Made by a program: the position numbers and the translations under genes
The notes under the pieces: generated by a model
Databases searched by the model: none
The model's input: the letters and a program-made list of their open reading frames with translations, nothing else
What the model was told of the DNA's origin: nothing
DNA from: DASYLJ01 sp964404165
GTDB lineage: Bacteria > Desulfobacterota > Binatia > DP-6
DNA: 64,000 nt
Reading direction: 5' to 3'
Assembly: GCA_964404165.1 (NCBI GenBank)
Contig: CAYOIZ010000025.1
Coordinates: 22,136 to 86,135, forward strand
Shown here: in pieces, positions 18,504-26,607 of the stretch
Numbering within the stretch: the first letter of the stretch is position 1
How the letters are laid out: every line of letters starts with the position of its first letter

Positions 18504-19643
18504 ATGGATTTCGGCTTCAGCGAAGAGCAGGACATGCTGCGCAACTCGGCGCGCGACTTCCTCACCAAGGAGGCGCCCATGACGTTCGTCCGCAAGATGA
18601 TGGAGGACGATCGCGGCTTCACCGACGCGCAGTGGAAGAAGATGGCCGACCTGGGCTGGATGGGCCTCGTCCTGCCGGAGGAGTACGGCGGCTCGGGCCT
18701 CGACTTCGTCGACATGGTGGTGGTGCTCGAGGAGATGGGCCGCGCCGTCATGCCGGGGCCGTTCTTCTCGACCGTGATCCTGGGCGGCGTCGCCATCGCC
18801 GACGGCGGCACGGCCGCGCAGAAGCAGGAGTACCTGCCGAAGATCGCCACCGGCGACCTCAAGGTGACGCTGGCGCAGCTGGAGCCGTCGGGCCGTTGGG
18901 ACGCCGACGGCATCGCGCTCGAGGCGGCGAAGGACGGCAACGGCTTCGTCCTGAACGGCACCAAGCTGTTCGTGCCGGACGGCCACGTCGCCGACCTGCT
19001 CATCGTGGCGGGGCGCACGCCGGGCTCGAAGGGTGCCGACGGCGTCAGCCTGTTCCTCGTCGACGCCAAGGCGCCCGGCGTCAGCGTGACGCTGCTCAAG
19101 ACGATGGACCAGACTCGCAAGCTCACCGAGGTCGTCCTGAAGGACGTGAAGGTCGCCGCCGATCGGGTGCTCGGCGGCACCGTCGGCGCCGGCTGGAAGC
19201 AGCTCGACCGCATCGCCGATCGGGGCAAGGTCGGCCTCTGTGCCGAGATGTGCGGCGGTGCGCAGCGCGTCCTCGAGATGAGCGTCGAGTACGCCAAGGT
19301 GCGCGAGCAGTTCGGCAAGCCGATCGGCAGCTTCCAGGCCATCCAGCACAAGTGCGCCAACATGCTGGTGGAGGTGGAGAGCTCGAAGTCGGTGACCTAC
19401 TACGCGGCCTGGGCGGTCGCGAACGACGTCGCCGAGGCGCCGCTCGCCGCGGCCATGGCCAAGGCCTACTGCTCCGACGCCTACCGTCACACCGCGGGCG
19501 AGGGCATCCAGATCCACGGCGGCATCGGCTTCACGTGGGAGCACGACATGCACATCTTCTTCAAGCGCGCGAAGAGCTCCGAGGTCACGTTCGGCGACGG
19601 CACGTGGAACCGCGAGCTGGTGGCGCAGCACATCAATCTCTGA
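18504..19643 (+). CDS. Acyl-CoA dehydrogenase family protein
   Basis: 379 aa with the acyl-CoA dehydrogenase domain order: helical N-terminus (MDFGFSEEQDMLRNSARDFL), the middle beta domain around LAQLEPSGRWDADGIALEA and NGTKLFVPDGHVADLLIVA, and a C-terminal helical domain with GEGIQIHGGIGFTWEHDMH. The usual Y-E-G-T segment carrying the catalytic Glu of straight-chain enzymes reads F-G-D-G-T, so the base is not in the classic place, as in FadE subunits of steroid degradation. It uses FAD to introduce an alpha-beta double bond into a CoA ester. The chain substrate is unknown. Confidence 0.92.
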   Translation: MDFGFSEEQDMLRNSARDFLTKEAPMTFVRKMMEDDRGFTDAQWKKMADLGWMGLVLPEEYGGSGLDFVDMVVVLEEMGRAVMPGPFFSTVILGGVAIADGGTAAQKQEYLPKIATGDLKVTLAQLEPSGRWDADGIALEAAKDGNGFVLNGTKLFVPDGHVADLLIVAGRTPGSKGADGVSLFLVDAKAPGVSVTLLKTMDQTRKLTEVVLKDVKVAADRVLGGTVGAGWKQLDRIADRGKVGLCAEMCGGAQRVLEMSVEYAKVREQFGKPIGSFQAIQHKCANMLVEVESSKSVTYYAAWAVANDVAEAPLAAAMAKAYCSDAYRHTAGEGIQIHGGIGFTWEHDMHIFFKRAKSSEVTFGDGTWNRELVAQHINL

Positions 19644-19650
19644 GGGCGTC

Positions 19651-20097
19651 ATGGCGGAGATCGATCGCAGCCTGTTGGGGGTCTGGGGCCCCGAGTCCGT
19701 GATGCGGGTCGAGACGGGCAAGGTGCGCGAGTTCGCGCGCGCCGTGAAGGACCCGAACCCGCTCTATCTCGACGACACCGGGGCGCTGGCGCCGCCCACG
19801 TTCCTCATGACCATCGCGCACTGGCTGCGCGATCTCGGCCAGACGCGCAGCGCCGTGAAACTCGACTATCGTCGCCTGCTGCACGGCGAGCAGGACTTCG
19901 AGTACGTGGCGCCCATTCGCGCCGGTGACGTGCTCACCTTCCGCTCGCGGACCAAGGAGGTCTTCGAGAAGCAGGGCAAGCGCGGCGGCACCATGACGTT
20001 CGTGATCGGCGAGACCGAGTTCAGGAACCAGCGGGGCGACGTCGTGGCGTACATGCGGAACACCGCCATCGAGACCGCCGACGCGGTGAAGGGCTAG
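19651..20097 (+). CDS. MaoC/FAS1-like dehydratase N-terminal-type hotdog protein
   Basis: 148 aa, starting 7 bp after the acyl-CoA dehydrogenase. The segment VREFARAVKDPNPLYLDDTGALAPPTFLM and the later LDYRRLLHGEQDFEYVAPIRAGDVLTFRSR correspond to the FAS1-like/MaoC N-terminal hotdog that lacks the D-H catalytic pair. Such proteins normally pair with a catalytic MaoC partner, here the next gene, to make a heteromeric enoyl-CoA hydratase able to hold bulky acyl groups (HadA/HadB or ChsH1/ChsH2 style). The assignment as the non-catalytic half is by motif and neighbour. Confidence 0.88.
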   Translation: MAEIDRSLLGVWGPESVMRVETGKVREFARAVKDPNPLYLDDTGALAPPTFLMTIAHWLRDLGQTRSAVKLDYRRLLHGEQDFEYVAPIRAGDVLTFRSRTKEVFEKQGKRGGTMTFVIGETEFRNQRGDVVAYMRNTAIETADAVKG

Positions 20098-20099
20098 CG

Positions 20100-20510
20100 A
20101 TGGGATTTGCGTACACCGAGGGCGAGGTGCTGCCGGCCGTCGTGGTCGAGGACCTCAATCGAACCGATCTCGTGCGCTATGCGGGCGCGTCGGGCGACTT
20201 CAACCCCATCCATCACGACGAGGGCTTCGCGCGCGCCGCGGGCAATCCCACCGTCTTCGGCCACGGCATGCTGACGGCCGGGTTCGTCGCACGCTGCATC
20301 ACCGACTACGTCGGGCCCGCCAATCTCCGCCGCTACAAGGTGCGGTTCGCGACCCGCGTGTGGCCGGGCGACACCATCACCTGCAGCGGCAAGGTCACGC
20401 GGCGGTTCACCGAGAACGGCGAGACCCGCATCGACGGCGAGGTGGTGGCGATGAACCAGAAGGGCGAGGCCGCGGTCATGGGCTCCTTTACCGCCGTCGT
20501 GCCGGGCTAG
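20100..20510 (+). CDS. MaoC-like enoyl-CoA hydratase, catalytic hotdog subunit
   Basis: 136 aa. The hydratase-2 motif is intact: RYAGASGDFNPIHHDEGFA, with the catalytic Asp and His in GDFNPIHHD, followed by FGHGMLTAGF. It begins 2 bp after its presumed partner. It ends at a TAG (20508-20510) that is in the same reading frame as the downstream SDR, which has no usual start codon of its own before its conserved N-terminus. Hydration of an enoyl-CoA made by the upstream dehydrogenase fits the operon order. Confidence 0.92.
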   Translation: MGFAYTEGEVLPAVVVEDLNRTDLVRYAGASGDFNPIHHDEGFARAAGNPTVFGHGMLTAGFVARCITDYVGPANLRRYKVRFATRVWPGDTITCSGKVTRRFTENGETRIDGEVVAMNQKGEAAVMGSFTAVVPG

Positions 20511-21272
20511 GAGCCGGTCACGAGCGCGCGCACGGCGATCGTCACTGGCGGCGGGCGAGGCATCGGCCGCGCCATCGCGCTCGGGTTGGGGCGGGACGGG
20601 CTCGCCGTCGGTGTCCTCGACCTCGACCCGGCGACGGCGCGGTCGGTCGCCGACGAGATCACGGCGGCCGGTGGACGCGCGTGCGGGGTCGGGGCCGACG
20701 TCGCCGATCTTGCGGCGGTCCGTCAGGCCGTCGCGGCGGTCGAGGAGGCCCTCGGGCCGATCGACGTCCTCGTCAACAACGCCGGCTGGGACAAGCTCGA
20801 TCGCTTCCTCGAGAGCGATCCCGCGCTGTGGGATCGGCTCATCGCGATCAACCTGAAGGGTGTCCTGAACGCGAGTCGCGCGGTGCTGGAGCGCAGGGGC
20901 GGGCGCACGGGCGGGCGGGTCGTCAGCATCGCGTCCGATGCCGGTCGGGTCGGCAGCAGCGGCGAAGCCGTGTACGCCGGCTGCAAGGCGGGGATCATCG
21001 GCTTCTCGAAGTCGCTGGCGCGGGAGGTCGCGCGCGACGGCACCACCGTGAACGTGGTGTGCCCCGGCCCCACCGAGACGGCGCTGCTGGCGGAGGTCAT
21101 GGCGGGTGCTGGCGAGAAGGTCCTGGCCGGCATGCGGCGCGCCATTCCGCTCGGGCGGCTCGGGCAGCCCGAGGACATCGTCGGCGCCGTCTGCTACCTC
21201 GTCTCCGATGCAGCCAGCTATGTCACCGGACAGGTCCTGAGCGTGTCGGGCGGCCTCACGATGGCCGGCTAG
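20511..21272 (+). CDS. Short-chain dehydrogenase, probable hydroxyacyl-CoA dehydrogenase (start unusual)
   Basis: About 250 aa. The cofactor motif TGGGRGIG, the NNAG motif (LVNNAGWDKLDRF) and the catalytic YAGCK are present, with a C-terminal SDAASYVTGQVLSVSGG, so the domain is complete. Its closest style is 2-hydroxycyclohexanecarboxyl-CoA dehydrogenase/FabG. The first in-frame ATG/GTG/TTG is a TTG at 20586, which would delete the nucleotide-binding loop. The frame is open only from the TAG at 20508, beginning GAG CCG GTC ACG AGC. A rare start, readthrough from MaoC or a base error must be invoked. Oxidation of the hydrated acyl-CoA fits the operon. Confidence 0.85.
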   Translation, partial: EPVTSARTAIVTGGGRGIGRAIALGLGRDGLAVGVLDLDPATARSVADEITAAGGRACGVGADVADLAAVRQAVAAVEEALGPIDVLVNNAGWDKLDRFLESDPALWDRLIAINLKGVLNASRAVLERRGGRTGGRVVSIASDAGRVGSSGEAVYAGCKAGIIGFSKSLAREVARDGTTVNVVCPGPTETALLAEVMAGAGEKVLAGMRRAIPLGRLGQPEDIVGAVCYLVSDAASYVTGQVLSVSGGLTMAG

Positions 21273-21718
21273 GATACCGTCAGCCGGGCGTCGGACGTGA
21301 TGCCCGCAGTGACGGTCGCGTCCAACCCTGTACGCCGGTGGGTCGCAACGCGTTGCGGCGGGCGTCGCATGCTGGTTTCCAAGTCCGCGATCTGGCTGCG
21401 ACCCGTCAGGAATCGGACGTCGCGGCGGGCCATGCGGGCGCGGATCGGCGCCGGCACGGAGCCTGCAAGAGGCATTCGCGAATCCGGCAGCACGCTTCGC
21501 ACGAATGCCAATGACGCACACGCTTTCCATTCGCCGGTCACCGCGTGACCGGGTCCTGTCAGCAGCACGGGGGTACGTCGCGGGACGTGCCCTGGACGTG
21601 GTGTACGCACGCGTCCCCGATGCGGTCGGCGTTGCCCTGACGGACCCAGCCCGGTCGCGCGGTGGTCGGCGATACGAAGCGACCCGCGTCGCCTGACCCC
21701 AACCCGAGGAGATTCAGG
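21273..21718. other. 446-bp gap without a supported gene
   Basis: Lies between the SDR and the acyl carrier protein. Two symmetric sequences stand out: a 14-bp perfect palindrome at 21344-21357 and a 7-bp-stem hairpin (CCGGTCA/TGACCGG) at 21535-21553. Short frames in the gap give Arg-rich translations without motifs. The gap probably holds the promoter of the acyl carrier protein gene. Confidence 0.6.
21344..21357. promoter_or_regulatory. 14-bp perfect palindrome, possible repressor operator
   Basis: CGCAACGCGTTGCG is its own reverse complement. Size and symmetry resemble TetR- or LacI-type half-site pairs. It lies after the acyl-CoA operon and 362 bp before the acyl carrier protein start. 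No regulator gene is adjacent, so an operator role is only a suggestion. Confidence 0.25.
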
Positions 21719-22285
21719 ATGCACGATGCGGTGGCCCAGCGCGTTTGCCGGCTGATTGCCGATCACCTGGGGGTGTCGGCCGAGGACCTCGCGCCGCACG
21801 TGTCCCTCCGCGACGACCTCGCGGCCGATTCGCTCGACCTGCTGGAGGTGTCCGTGGCCCTCGAAGACGACCTGGGCATCGCCGTGCCCGAACGCCTGCT
21901 CGACGACGTCCGCACGGTGGGCGACCTCGTCGCCGCCACGCTCACCCTGACGCGCGAACGCCGCCGCGGCGCGCAGCCGAAGCTCGCCATCGAGGAGCCG
22001 GTCCATGTCTGCGCGAAGGTGGTGCCGCCGACGGGGGTCACGCCGCAGCTGCTCGAGCGCTCCGACTGGCTCACGCCGTACACCGCCGACGCGATCCGCG
22101 AGGACGCGCTGCACGCCGGTCGCGGTGCGCGTCTCGAGGTGACGGTCGATGCGGAGACGACGGCCGCCGGTGTCGCCCGTGTGCTCGACGCCTTCGGTTC
22201 GCTGGGCGACCGCGGCATCGACCTCCAGGTCCGCCGCGAAGGCACGCCGTCGTCGCGCCGGGCGAAGCTCTTCAAGACCGCGTAG
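21719..22285 (+). CDS. Acyl carrier protein with C-terminal extension
   Basis: 188 aa from ATG 21719, preceded by CCGAGGAGATTCAGG. Residues 1-80 are a complete acyl carrier domain: VCRLIADHLGVSAEDLAPH and DDLAADSLDLLEVSVALEDD with the phosphopantetheine Ser in DSLD. Free ACPs are about 80 aa; here a further 108 residues follow, with a KLAIEEPVHVCAKVVPPTGV start, alternating helices and an EVTVDAETTAAGVARVLDAF segment. That tail was not recognised. No fatty-acid synthase gene is adjacent, so this is probably a specialised carrier. Confidence 0.85.
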   Translation: MHDAVAQRVCRLIADHLGVSAEDLAPHVSLRDDLAADSLDLLEVSVALEDDLGIAVPERLLDDVRTVGDLVAATLTLTRERRRGAQPKLAIEEPVHVCAKVVPPTGVTPQLLERSDWLTPYTADAIREDALHAGRGARLEVTVDAETTAAGVARVLDAFGSLGDRGIDLQVRREGTPSSRRAKLFKTA

Positions 22286-22292
22286 CTCGCTC

Positions 22293-23264
22293 CTAGAAGA
22301 GGCTCGTGACGATCGTGCCGAGGATCGAGATCGGCGCCTGGTCTTCCACCGACTGCGCCGCCCGCTCCGCCGTCCGCAGCGTATCCAGGGACTGGTCGTA
22401 GAGTGTCGAGTCGGCCAGCGCCTTGCCGAGCGTGCCCTCGCCGTTGCGGAGCCCGTCCGTGATCTCTTGGGCGTTCTGCGCGGTGACGGCGAGGCCGTCG
22501 AGCGTCTCCTGCACCTGGGCGTAGAGGCCGCCGTCGTCGTCGCTGAGCATCTTGCCCAGCATGCCGCGACCCTCGCGCAGGTTCGACGCCACCGCGCCGA
22601 GGTCCTGCACCGACTGGCGGACGTCCGTCATGGTGGCGGTGACGTCGGCGTAGAGGGCGGGGTCGTTCAGCAGCCGCCCGAGCGTGCCGGTGCCCTCGTC
22701 GAGCTTCTCGGTGATCGACGCGACGCGCTCGGCGACGGTGCCGAGCGCCGTGCGGTTCTCGTCGACGAGATCCGACAGCGTCACGAGCAGGCGCCCGGCG
22801 TCGTTGGTGAGCGTCTCGGCGAGGGTGTTCATGGAGGTGGCGACCGTGGCCAGCTGATCGACGGCCTCGGCGAAGCTGGCCGGCGTCTCGCCGAGGATGA
22901 CGTCGTTCGGCGCCGCCGCGGGCGCCGACGGCGAGCCCAGCGTCAGCGCCACGAAGCGCTCGCCGCTGAGCGCCCGGAAGTCGAGGTGGGCGACGGCGTC
23001 GCGGCGGACGGTGTAGGTGCCGTCGATCGCCATCTCGACGCGGACGTGATCGCCGTCGATGCGCATGTCGGTGACGCGGCCGGCGCGCAGGCCGGCGAGG
23101 CGGACGTCGGCGCCGCGGTCGAGGCCCTGGACGTCGCGGAAGTCGGCGAAGAGCGTGTAGCGCTCGCGCAGCACGCCGAGGCCGAGCGTGAGCTCGATGG
23201 CCGCCACCAGCAGGCCGAGGCCCACGAGGAAGAACAGCCCGATCCGCTGCTCGTTGGTCAGCAT
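22293..23264 (-). CDS. mlaD: MCE-family lipid-binding protein (MlaD-like)
   Basis: 323 aa. One N-terminal helix (IGLFFLVGLGLLVAAIEL) anchors the protein; a single MCE domain follows (LFADFRDVQGLDRGADVRLAGLRAGRVTDM ... LDFRALSGERFVALTLG, about 38-115). The remaining 200 residues are helical with repeated GTLGRLLNDPALYADV, GMLGKMLSDDDGGLYAQV and GTLGKALADSTLYDQS units, the pattern of long MCE proteins that form a needle or tube. Together with the ATPase and permease just upstream it forms an Mla-type inter-membrane phospholipid transporter. Gene order is permease, ATPase, MCE. Confidence 0.92.
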   Translation of the reverse strand: MLTNEQRIGLFFLVGLGLLVAAIELTLGLGVLRERYTLFADFRDVQGLDRGADVRLAGLRAGRVTDMRIDGDHVRVEMAIDGTYTVRRDAVAHLDFRALSGERFVALTLGSPSAPAAAPNDVILGETPASFAEAVDQLATVATSMNTLAETLTNDAGRLLVTLSDLVDENRTALGTVAERVASITEKLDEGTGTLGRLLNDPALYADVTATMTDVRQSVQDLGAVASNLREGRGMLGKMLSDDDGGLYAQVQETLDGLAVTAQNAQEITDGLRNGEGTLGKALADSTLYDQSLDTLRTAERAAQSVEDQAPISILGTIVTSLF

Positions 23265-23272
23265 GCGACCCC

Positions 23273-24019
23273 CTACATACCGAGGCCCGACGCGCGGAGA
23301 AACTCCCGCGTCAGGGGGTGGCGGCTCGCCATCAGGGCGTCGGGCGTCAGCAGCTCGACGATACGCCCCGAGGCCAGGACGGCGATGCGGTCGGCGATGG
23401 CGCGCGCCAGGGCCAGGTTGTGCGTGACGACGATCTGGGTGGCGCCGCGGGAGGCACGGATGCGGGCGATGAGGGCGCCGATCTGCTCCGTGAGCAGGGG
23501 ATCGAGATCGGCGGTGGGCTCGTCATAGAGGATCAGCTCTGGGTCGACGGCGAGGGCGCGCGCGATGGCGACCCGCTTCCGCATGCCACCCGAGAGCTCG
23601 CCCGGCAGCTTGTCCTCGGCGCCCGCGAGCTCGACCTGCTCGAGCGCCCGCGCGACGGTGGCACGGATCGCCGCGCGCGGGGCGACGGCGTGCTCCTCGA
23701 GCCGCAGTGCCACGTTCTCGCCCACGGTCAGTGACGCCAGGAGCGCGGCGTTCTGGAACACCATGGCGATGCGGAACGGCTTCTCCTCGGGCGGCATGGC
23801 GAGGTAGCGCGTCAGGGGGAGGCCGCCGATGGTGATCGCGCCCGACTCCACCCGCTCGAGCCCGACGATCTGGCGCAGCAGCACCGACTTGCCCTGGCCG
23901 CTCTGCCCGACGACGGCCAGCAGTTCCCCTGCGGGTACGGTGAGATCGACGCCGTCGAGCACGAGCTGCCCGCCGTACTGCTTGTGGACGCCCGCGAGCT
24001 CGACCGCGACGCCGCTCAT
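23273..24019 (-). CDS. mlaF: Mla-type ABC ATPase
   Basis: 248 aa starting MSGVAVELAGVHKQYGGQLV. Walker A is GQSGQGKS (38-45), the signature LSGGMRKRVAIARA, Walker B LILYDEP and the H-loop VVTHN. The VGLERVESGAITIGG and FQNAALLASLTVGEN segments are typical of MlaF/MceG. Its start overlaps the permease stop by 4 bp (24016-24019). It powers phospholipid movement between inner membrane and the MCE protein; the direction is debated in the family. Confidence 0.94.
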   Translation of the reverse strand: MSGVAVELAGVHKQYGGQLVLDGVDLTVPAGELLAVVGQSGQGKSVLLRQIVGLERVESGAITIGGLPLTRYLAMPPEEKPFRIAMVFQNAALLASLTVGENVALRLEEHAVAPRAAIRATVARALEQVELAGAEDKLPGELSGGMRKRVAIARALAVDPELILYDEPTADLDPLLTEQIGALIARIRASRGATQIVVTHNLALARAIADRIAVLASGRIVELLTPDALMASRHPLTREFLRASGLGM

Positions 24020-24816
24020 GCCAGCCCGAAGCTCAGGCGCACGATGATGAAGTCGAGCACCAGGATGAGGACGAAGCTCCACACCACCGCCGCGGTCGTG
24101 GCCGTGGCGATGCCCTCGGCACCGCCCCTCGTGCGCAGGCCGAACGTGCACGGCACGATCGACGCCACCATGCCGAACGCGACGCCCTTCACCAGGCCGA
24201 CCAGGATGTCGCCCAGGTGCACCCACTCGAGCATGCGCGTGACGTACTCCTCGACCGAGATGCTGACGGCCGGATCGGCGGCGACCACCAGCGCGCCGCC
24301 GGCGATGCCGACGAAGTCGGCGTAGAGCACGAGGACGGGGAGGGCGAGCGTCGCGGCGAGGAAGCGAGGCACGACCAGGAAGCGCACCGGATCGATGTCC
24401 ATCGTGCGCAGCGCGCTGATCTCGTCGTACACCGCCATCGAGCCCAGCTCGGCGGCCATGGCCGAGCCGGCGCGCCCGGAGAGCAGGAAGCCCATCATCA
24501 CCGGGCCCATCTCCTTCGTCATCGAGAGCCCGACGAGGGGGCCGAGCACGCTCTGGCTCACCTCGCGCAGCTGGTCGGCCGCCTGCACCACCAGCACCAT
24601 GCCGACGAACAGCGACAGGATGGCGGCGATGCCCAGGGTGTCGTTGCCGAGGCGCACGAGCTGGACGACGAGGCGGCGGCGATCGGGCGCCGCGAAGCGG
24701 ATCGCGCGCAGCGTCGCGGTGAACAACAGCGCCGCCTCGCCGAGCACCTGCAGGACGCCGAGGATCGCGGCACCGGTGCGTCCCGTCACGCCACGGGCGG
24801 CCGCATCAACGGCCAT
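24016..24816 (-). CDS. mlaE: MlaE-type ABC permease
   Basis: 266 aa, five or six membrane helices. The family core is present: RLGNDTLGIAAILSLFVGMVLVVQAADQL, GPLVGLSMTKEMGPVMMGFLLSGRAGSAMAAELGSM and the loop ISALRTMDIDPVRFLVVPRF. An extra 30-residue N-terminus precedes the core. The gene overlaps the end of the upstream WPF-repeat protein by 11 bp, so translation of the envelope protein and the transporter is coupled. Embedded in the inner membrane with MlaF below and MlaD above. Confidence 0.94.
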   Translation of the reverse strand: MAVDAAARGVTGRTGAAILGVLQVLGEAALLFTATLRAIRFAAPDRRRLVVQLVRLGNDTLGIAAILSLFVGMVLVVQAADQLREVSQSVLGPLVGLSMTKEMGPVMMGFLLSGRAGSAMAAELGSMAVYDEISALRTMDIDPVRFLVVPRFLAATLALPVLVLYADFVGIAGGALVVAADPAVSISVEEYVTRMLEWVHLGDILVGLVKGVAFGMVASIVPCTFGLRTRGGAEGIATATTAAVVWSFVLILVLDFIIVRLSFGLA

Positions 24817-26140
24817 CGACGGGCTCCTCGATGCCGACGTGGATCGGGCCGCGCCACCGTCCGTGCTCGCGCGCCGCCAGTCCCCACAGCACGCTCCAGT
24901 CGAGGTCGCCGGCGGGCCCGGTGTCCCAGCGCACGAGGCCCCAGAGCGGAGCCCACATGGCGAGGACGCCGCGATTGGTCGGGATGATGCTGTCGACGAT
25001 CGCGGGGACCTGGCCGGCGGGACGACCGTCCTCCTCGGCGCTACGCACGACGGGGAACACCGTCAGCAGCGACTCGCGCTGCCCGGTGGCCTCGTTCCAC
25101 TGCCACTGCCGCCGCCACAGGACGAGGATGGCATCGCGCCGCCGGAAGTGGAAGTCGTCCGTGTCCTGCTCGGTGCTGCGGAAGAACGGCCAGGCGACGA
25201 AGCGCGAGCGGATGCCGTCGCGATCGCTGTAGCCGTAGAACGGGGCCAGGCGCCACGTGCGCCACGTCTCGTCGCCGAGGGCACGATCGCGGAAGACGAC
25301 GGGCCAGGGTGCGCCGGTGGCCTCGTAGCCGGCGATGTCGTCGACGGTGCGCGTGTAGCCGAGCATGCCCCAGCCGCGGCTCGTGCGGTGCTCGCCCTCG
25401 AGCGACGACAGCACGGGGAAGTACACCCGGCGCGTCTCCCAGCCGTAGCGCGCGTCGAAGCGCTCGCTGTGGACGTAGAAGGGCCACAGCAGGTAGCCGC
25501 TGTGCTCGCGCCCGGCGATGGTCGTGTTGCCGTAGAACGGCCACACGCGGACGCCGCGGCCGTCGGCACCGCCCACCGTCGACACGAACGGGAACAGGTA
25601 GTAGCTCCGCTCCACGCGCGGCTCCGTCAGGCGCAGGAAGGCGGGGAACATCACCGTCTGCACGCGCTCGTAGCCGAGGAAGTCCTCGAGGTCGAGATAG
25701 AAGGGGAGGACGCCGCCGCGCGTACCGTGCTCGGCGTCGTGGCGGTAGAAGACGAACGGGAACAGCGTGAAGGCGCTGGTGTCGTCGCCGGCGTCGTCGC
25801 GCTGGGTGTGTTGGCTCAGGAGCAGGAAACGCAGGCTCCGGTAGCGCTCCTCGAGCCGCAGGGACAGCAGGGGAAAGAGCACCTCGATGCGGACGTCGCG
25901 CCGTTCGCCGCGCTCGCGGTGGAGCCAGAGCAGGGGACGGATGCGTAGATCGCTCCACGCGGGGGTGCTGGTGTACTCGACGAGGGGCCCCAGCGCCGAC
26001 CAGCGCAGCTCGCCGCGGGCCTCGTTGGTGGCGACGCGGAAGAGCGGCCAGACCTTCAGGTCGAAGGCGCGGGCGGCTCCCGGTGCCAGCAGGACCAGGA
26101 GGAGCGCCGCGACGCGCGGGCCGCTACCGGGCGAAGGCAA
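24806..26140 (-). CDS. Secreted beta-rich repeat protein coupled to Mla operon (unknown function)
   Basis: 444 aa with signal peptide MPSPGSGPRVAALLLVLLAP to ARA. The mature part is built from repeated strand-like units each ending in aromatic W/F-P-F/L motifs: KVWPLFRV, IRPLLWLHRE, LFPLLSLR, LFPFVFYRHD, VLPFYLDL, LFPFVST, VWPFYGN, LWPFYVHS, LAPFYGYSDRD, AWPFFRST, VFPVVRS. At least ten units are visible, a pattern suggesting a large beta sheet, barrel or propeller at the outer membrane. It overlaps mlaE by 11 bp and the upstream gene by 17 bp, so it may be the outer-membrane end of the lipid transporter. No named family was recognised. Confidence 0.75.
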   Translation of the reverse strand: MPSPGSGPRVAALLLVLLAPGAARAFDLKVWPLFRVATNEARGELRWSALGPLVEYTSTPAWSDLRIRPLLWLHRERGERRDVRIEVLFPLLSLRLEERYRSLRFLLLSQHTQRDDAGDDTSAFTLFPFVFYRHDAEHGTRGGVLPFYLDLEDFLGYERVQTVMFPAFLRLTEPRVERSYYLFPFVSTVGGADGRGVRVWPFYGNTTIAGREHSGYLLWPFYVHSERFDARYGWETRRVYFPVLSSLEGEHRTSRGWGMLGYTRTVDDIAGYEATGAPWPVVFRDRALGDETWRTWRLAPFYGYSDRDGIRSRFVAWPFFRSTEQDTDDFHFRRRDAILVLWRRQWQWNEATGQRESLLTVFPVVRSAEEDGRPAGQVPAIVDSIIPTNRGVLAMWAPLWGLVRWDTGPAGDLDWSVLWGLAAREHGRWRGPIHVGIEEPVDGR

Positions 26141-26549
26141 CCGAGCGCAGGTCGCGTGCCCGGATCTGGTACGCGCCGCTGGGAATCTGCCCGTAGAAGG
26201 TCGTCGAGCTGCGCAGCGATAGCGTCACCGGGCTCCCTTCACGGAGGGTGACCTCGGCGCGCAGGCGATCGCGTTCGCCCTCGCCCGGCGACAGCTCGAT
26301 GCGGGTGATGTTGTCGAACGGGATGCGGAGCCGGCCGCGGCCCATGTCGCCCTCGAGCATGGTGTCGCCGCCGACGCTGACGTGGTCGGCCGACACCTGG
26401 GTGCCGTCGACGTCGACGAAGGTGACCCGGTAGTCCCGCATCGGGGCGCCGGCATCGCGCCCGCCCCCGAGCGACCCCATGCCCATCGTGCCGAGGGCCA
26501 GCACCGCGCCCACCAGCAGCCGCCCCGCGCCCCGTCGCCATCGTCGCAT
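26124..26549 (-). CDS. Exported protein of unknown function, first gene of Mla-linked operon
   Basis: 141 aa. The N-terminus (MRRWRRGAGRLLVGAVLALG) is a signal sequence. The mature part carries beta strands DYRVTFVDVDGTQVSADHVSV, GRLRIPFDNITRIELSPGEG and EVTLREGSPVTLSLRSSTTFYGQ, a small beta-barrel-like profile similar to proteins that react to added charge or ligand, but no named domain was found. It overlaps the WPF-repeat gene by 17 bp, placing it in the mlaE-mlaF-mlaD operon. Divergent from the GH57 gene. Confidence 0.7.
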   Translation of the reverse strand: MRRWRRGAGRLLVGAVLALGTMGMGSLGGGRDAGAPMRDYRVTFVDVDGTQVSADHVSVGGDTMLEGDMGRGRLRIPFDNITRIELSPGEGERDRLRAEVTLREGSPVTLSLRSSTTFYGQIPSGAYQIRARDLRSVAFAR

Positions 26550-26607
26550 GCGGACAGGGCTTACTGGCTTGTACGTGTGCCTTCAACCCGGCAGATTCGA
26601 CGGGATC

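Noticed and set aside
17013..19721. 902-codon minus-strand frame opposite the acyl-CoA genes
   Set aside because: Antisense to two recognised genes; composition is that of a GC-rich shadow frame and no domain was seen.
21505..21696. 63-codon frame in the 21273-21718 gap
   Set aside because: Arg-rich translation, no clear ribosome site or domain; treated as non-coding.
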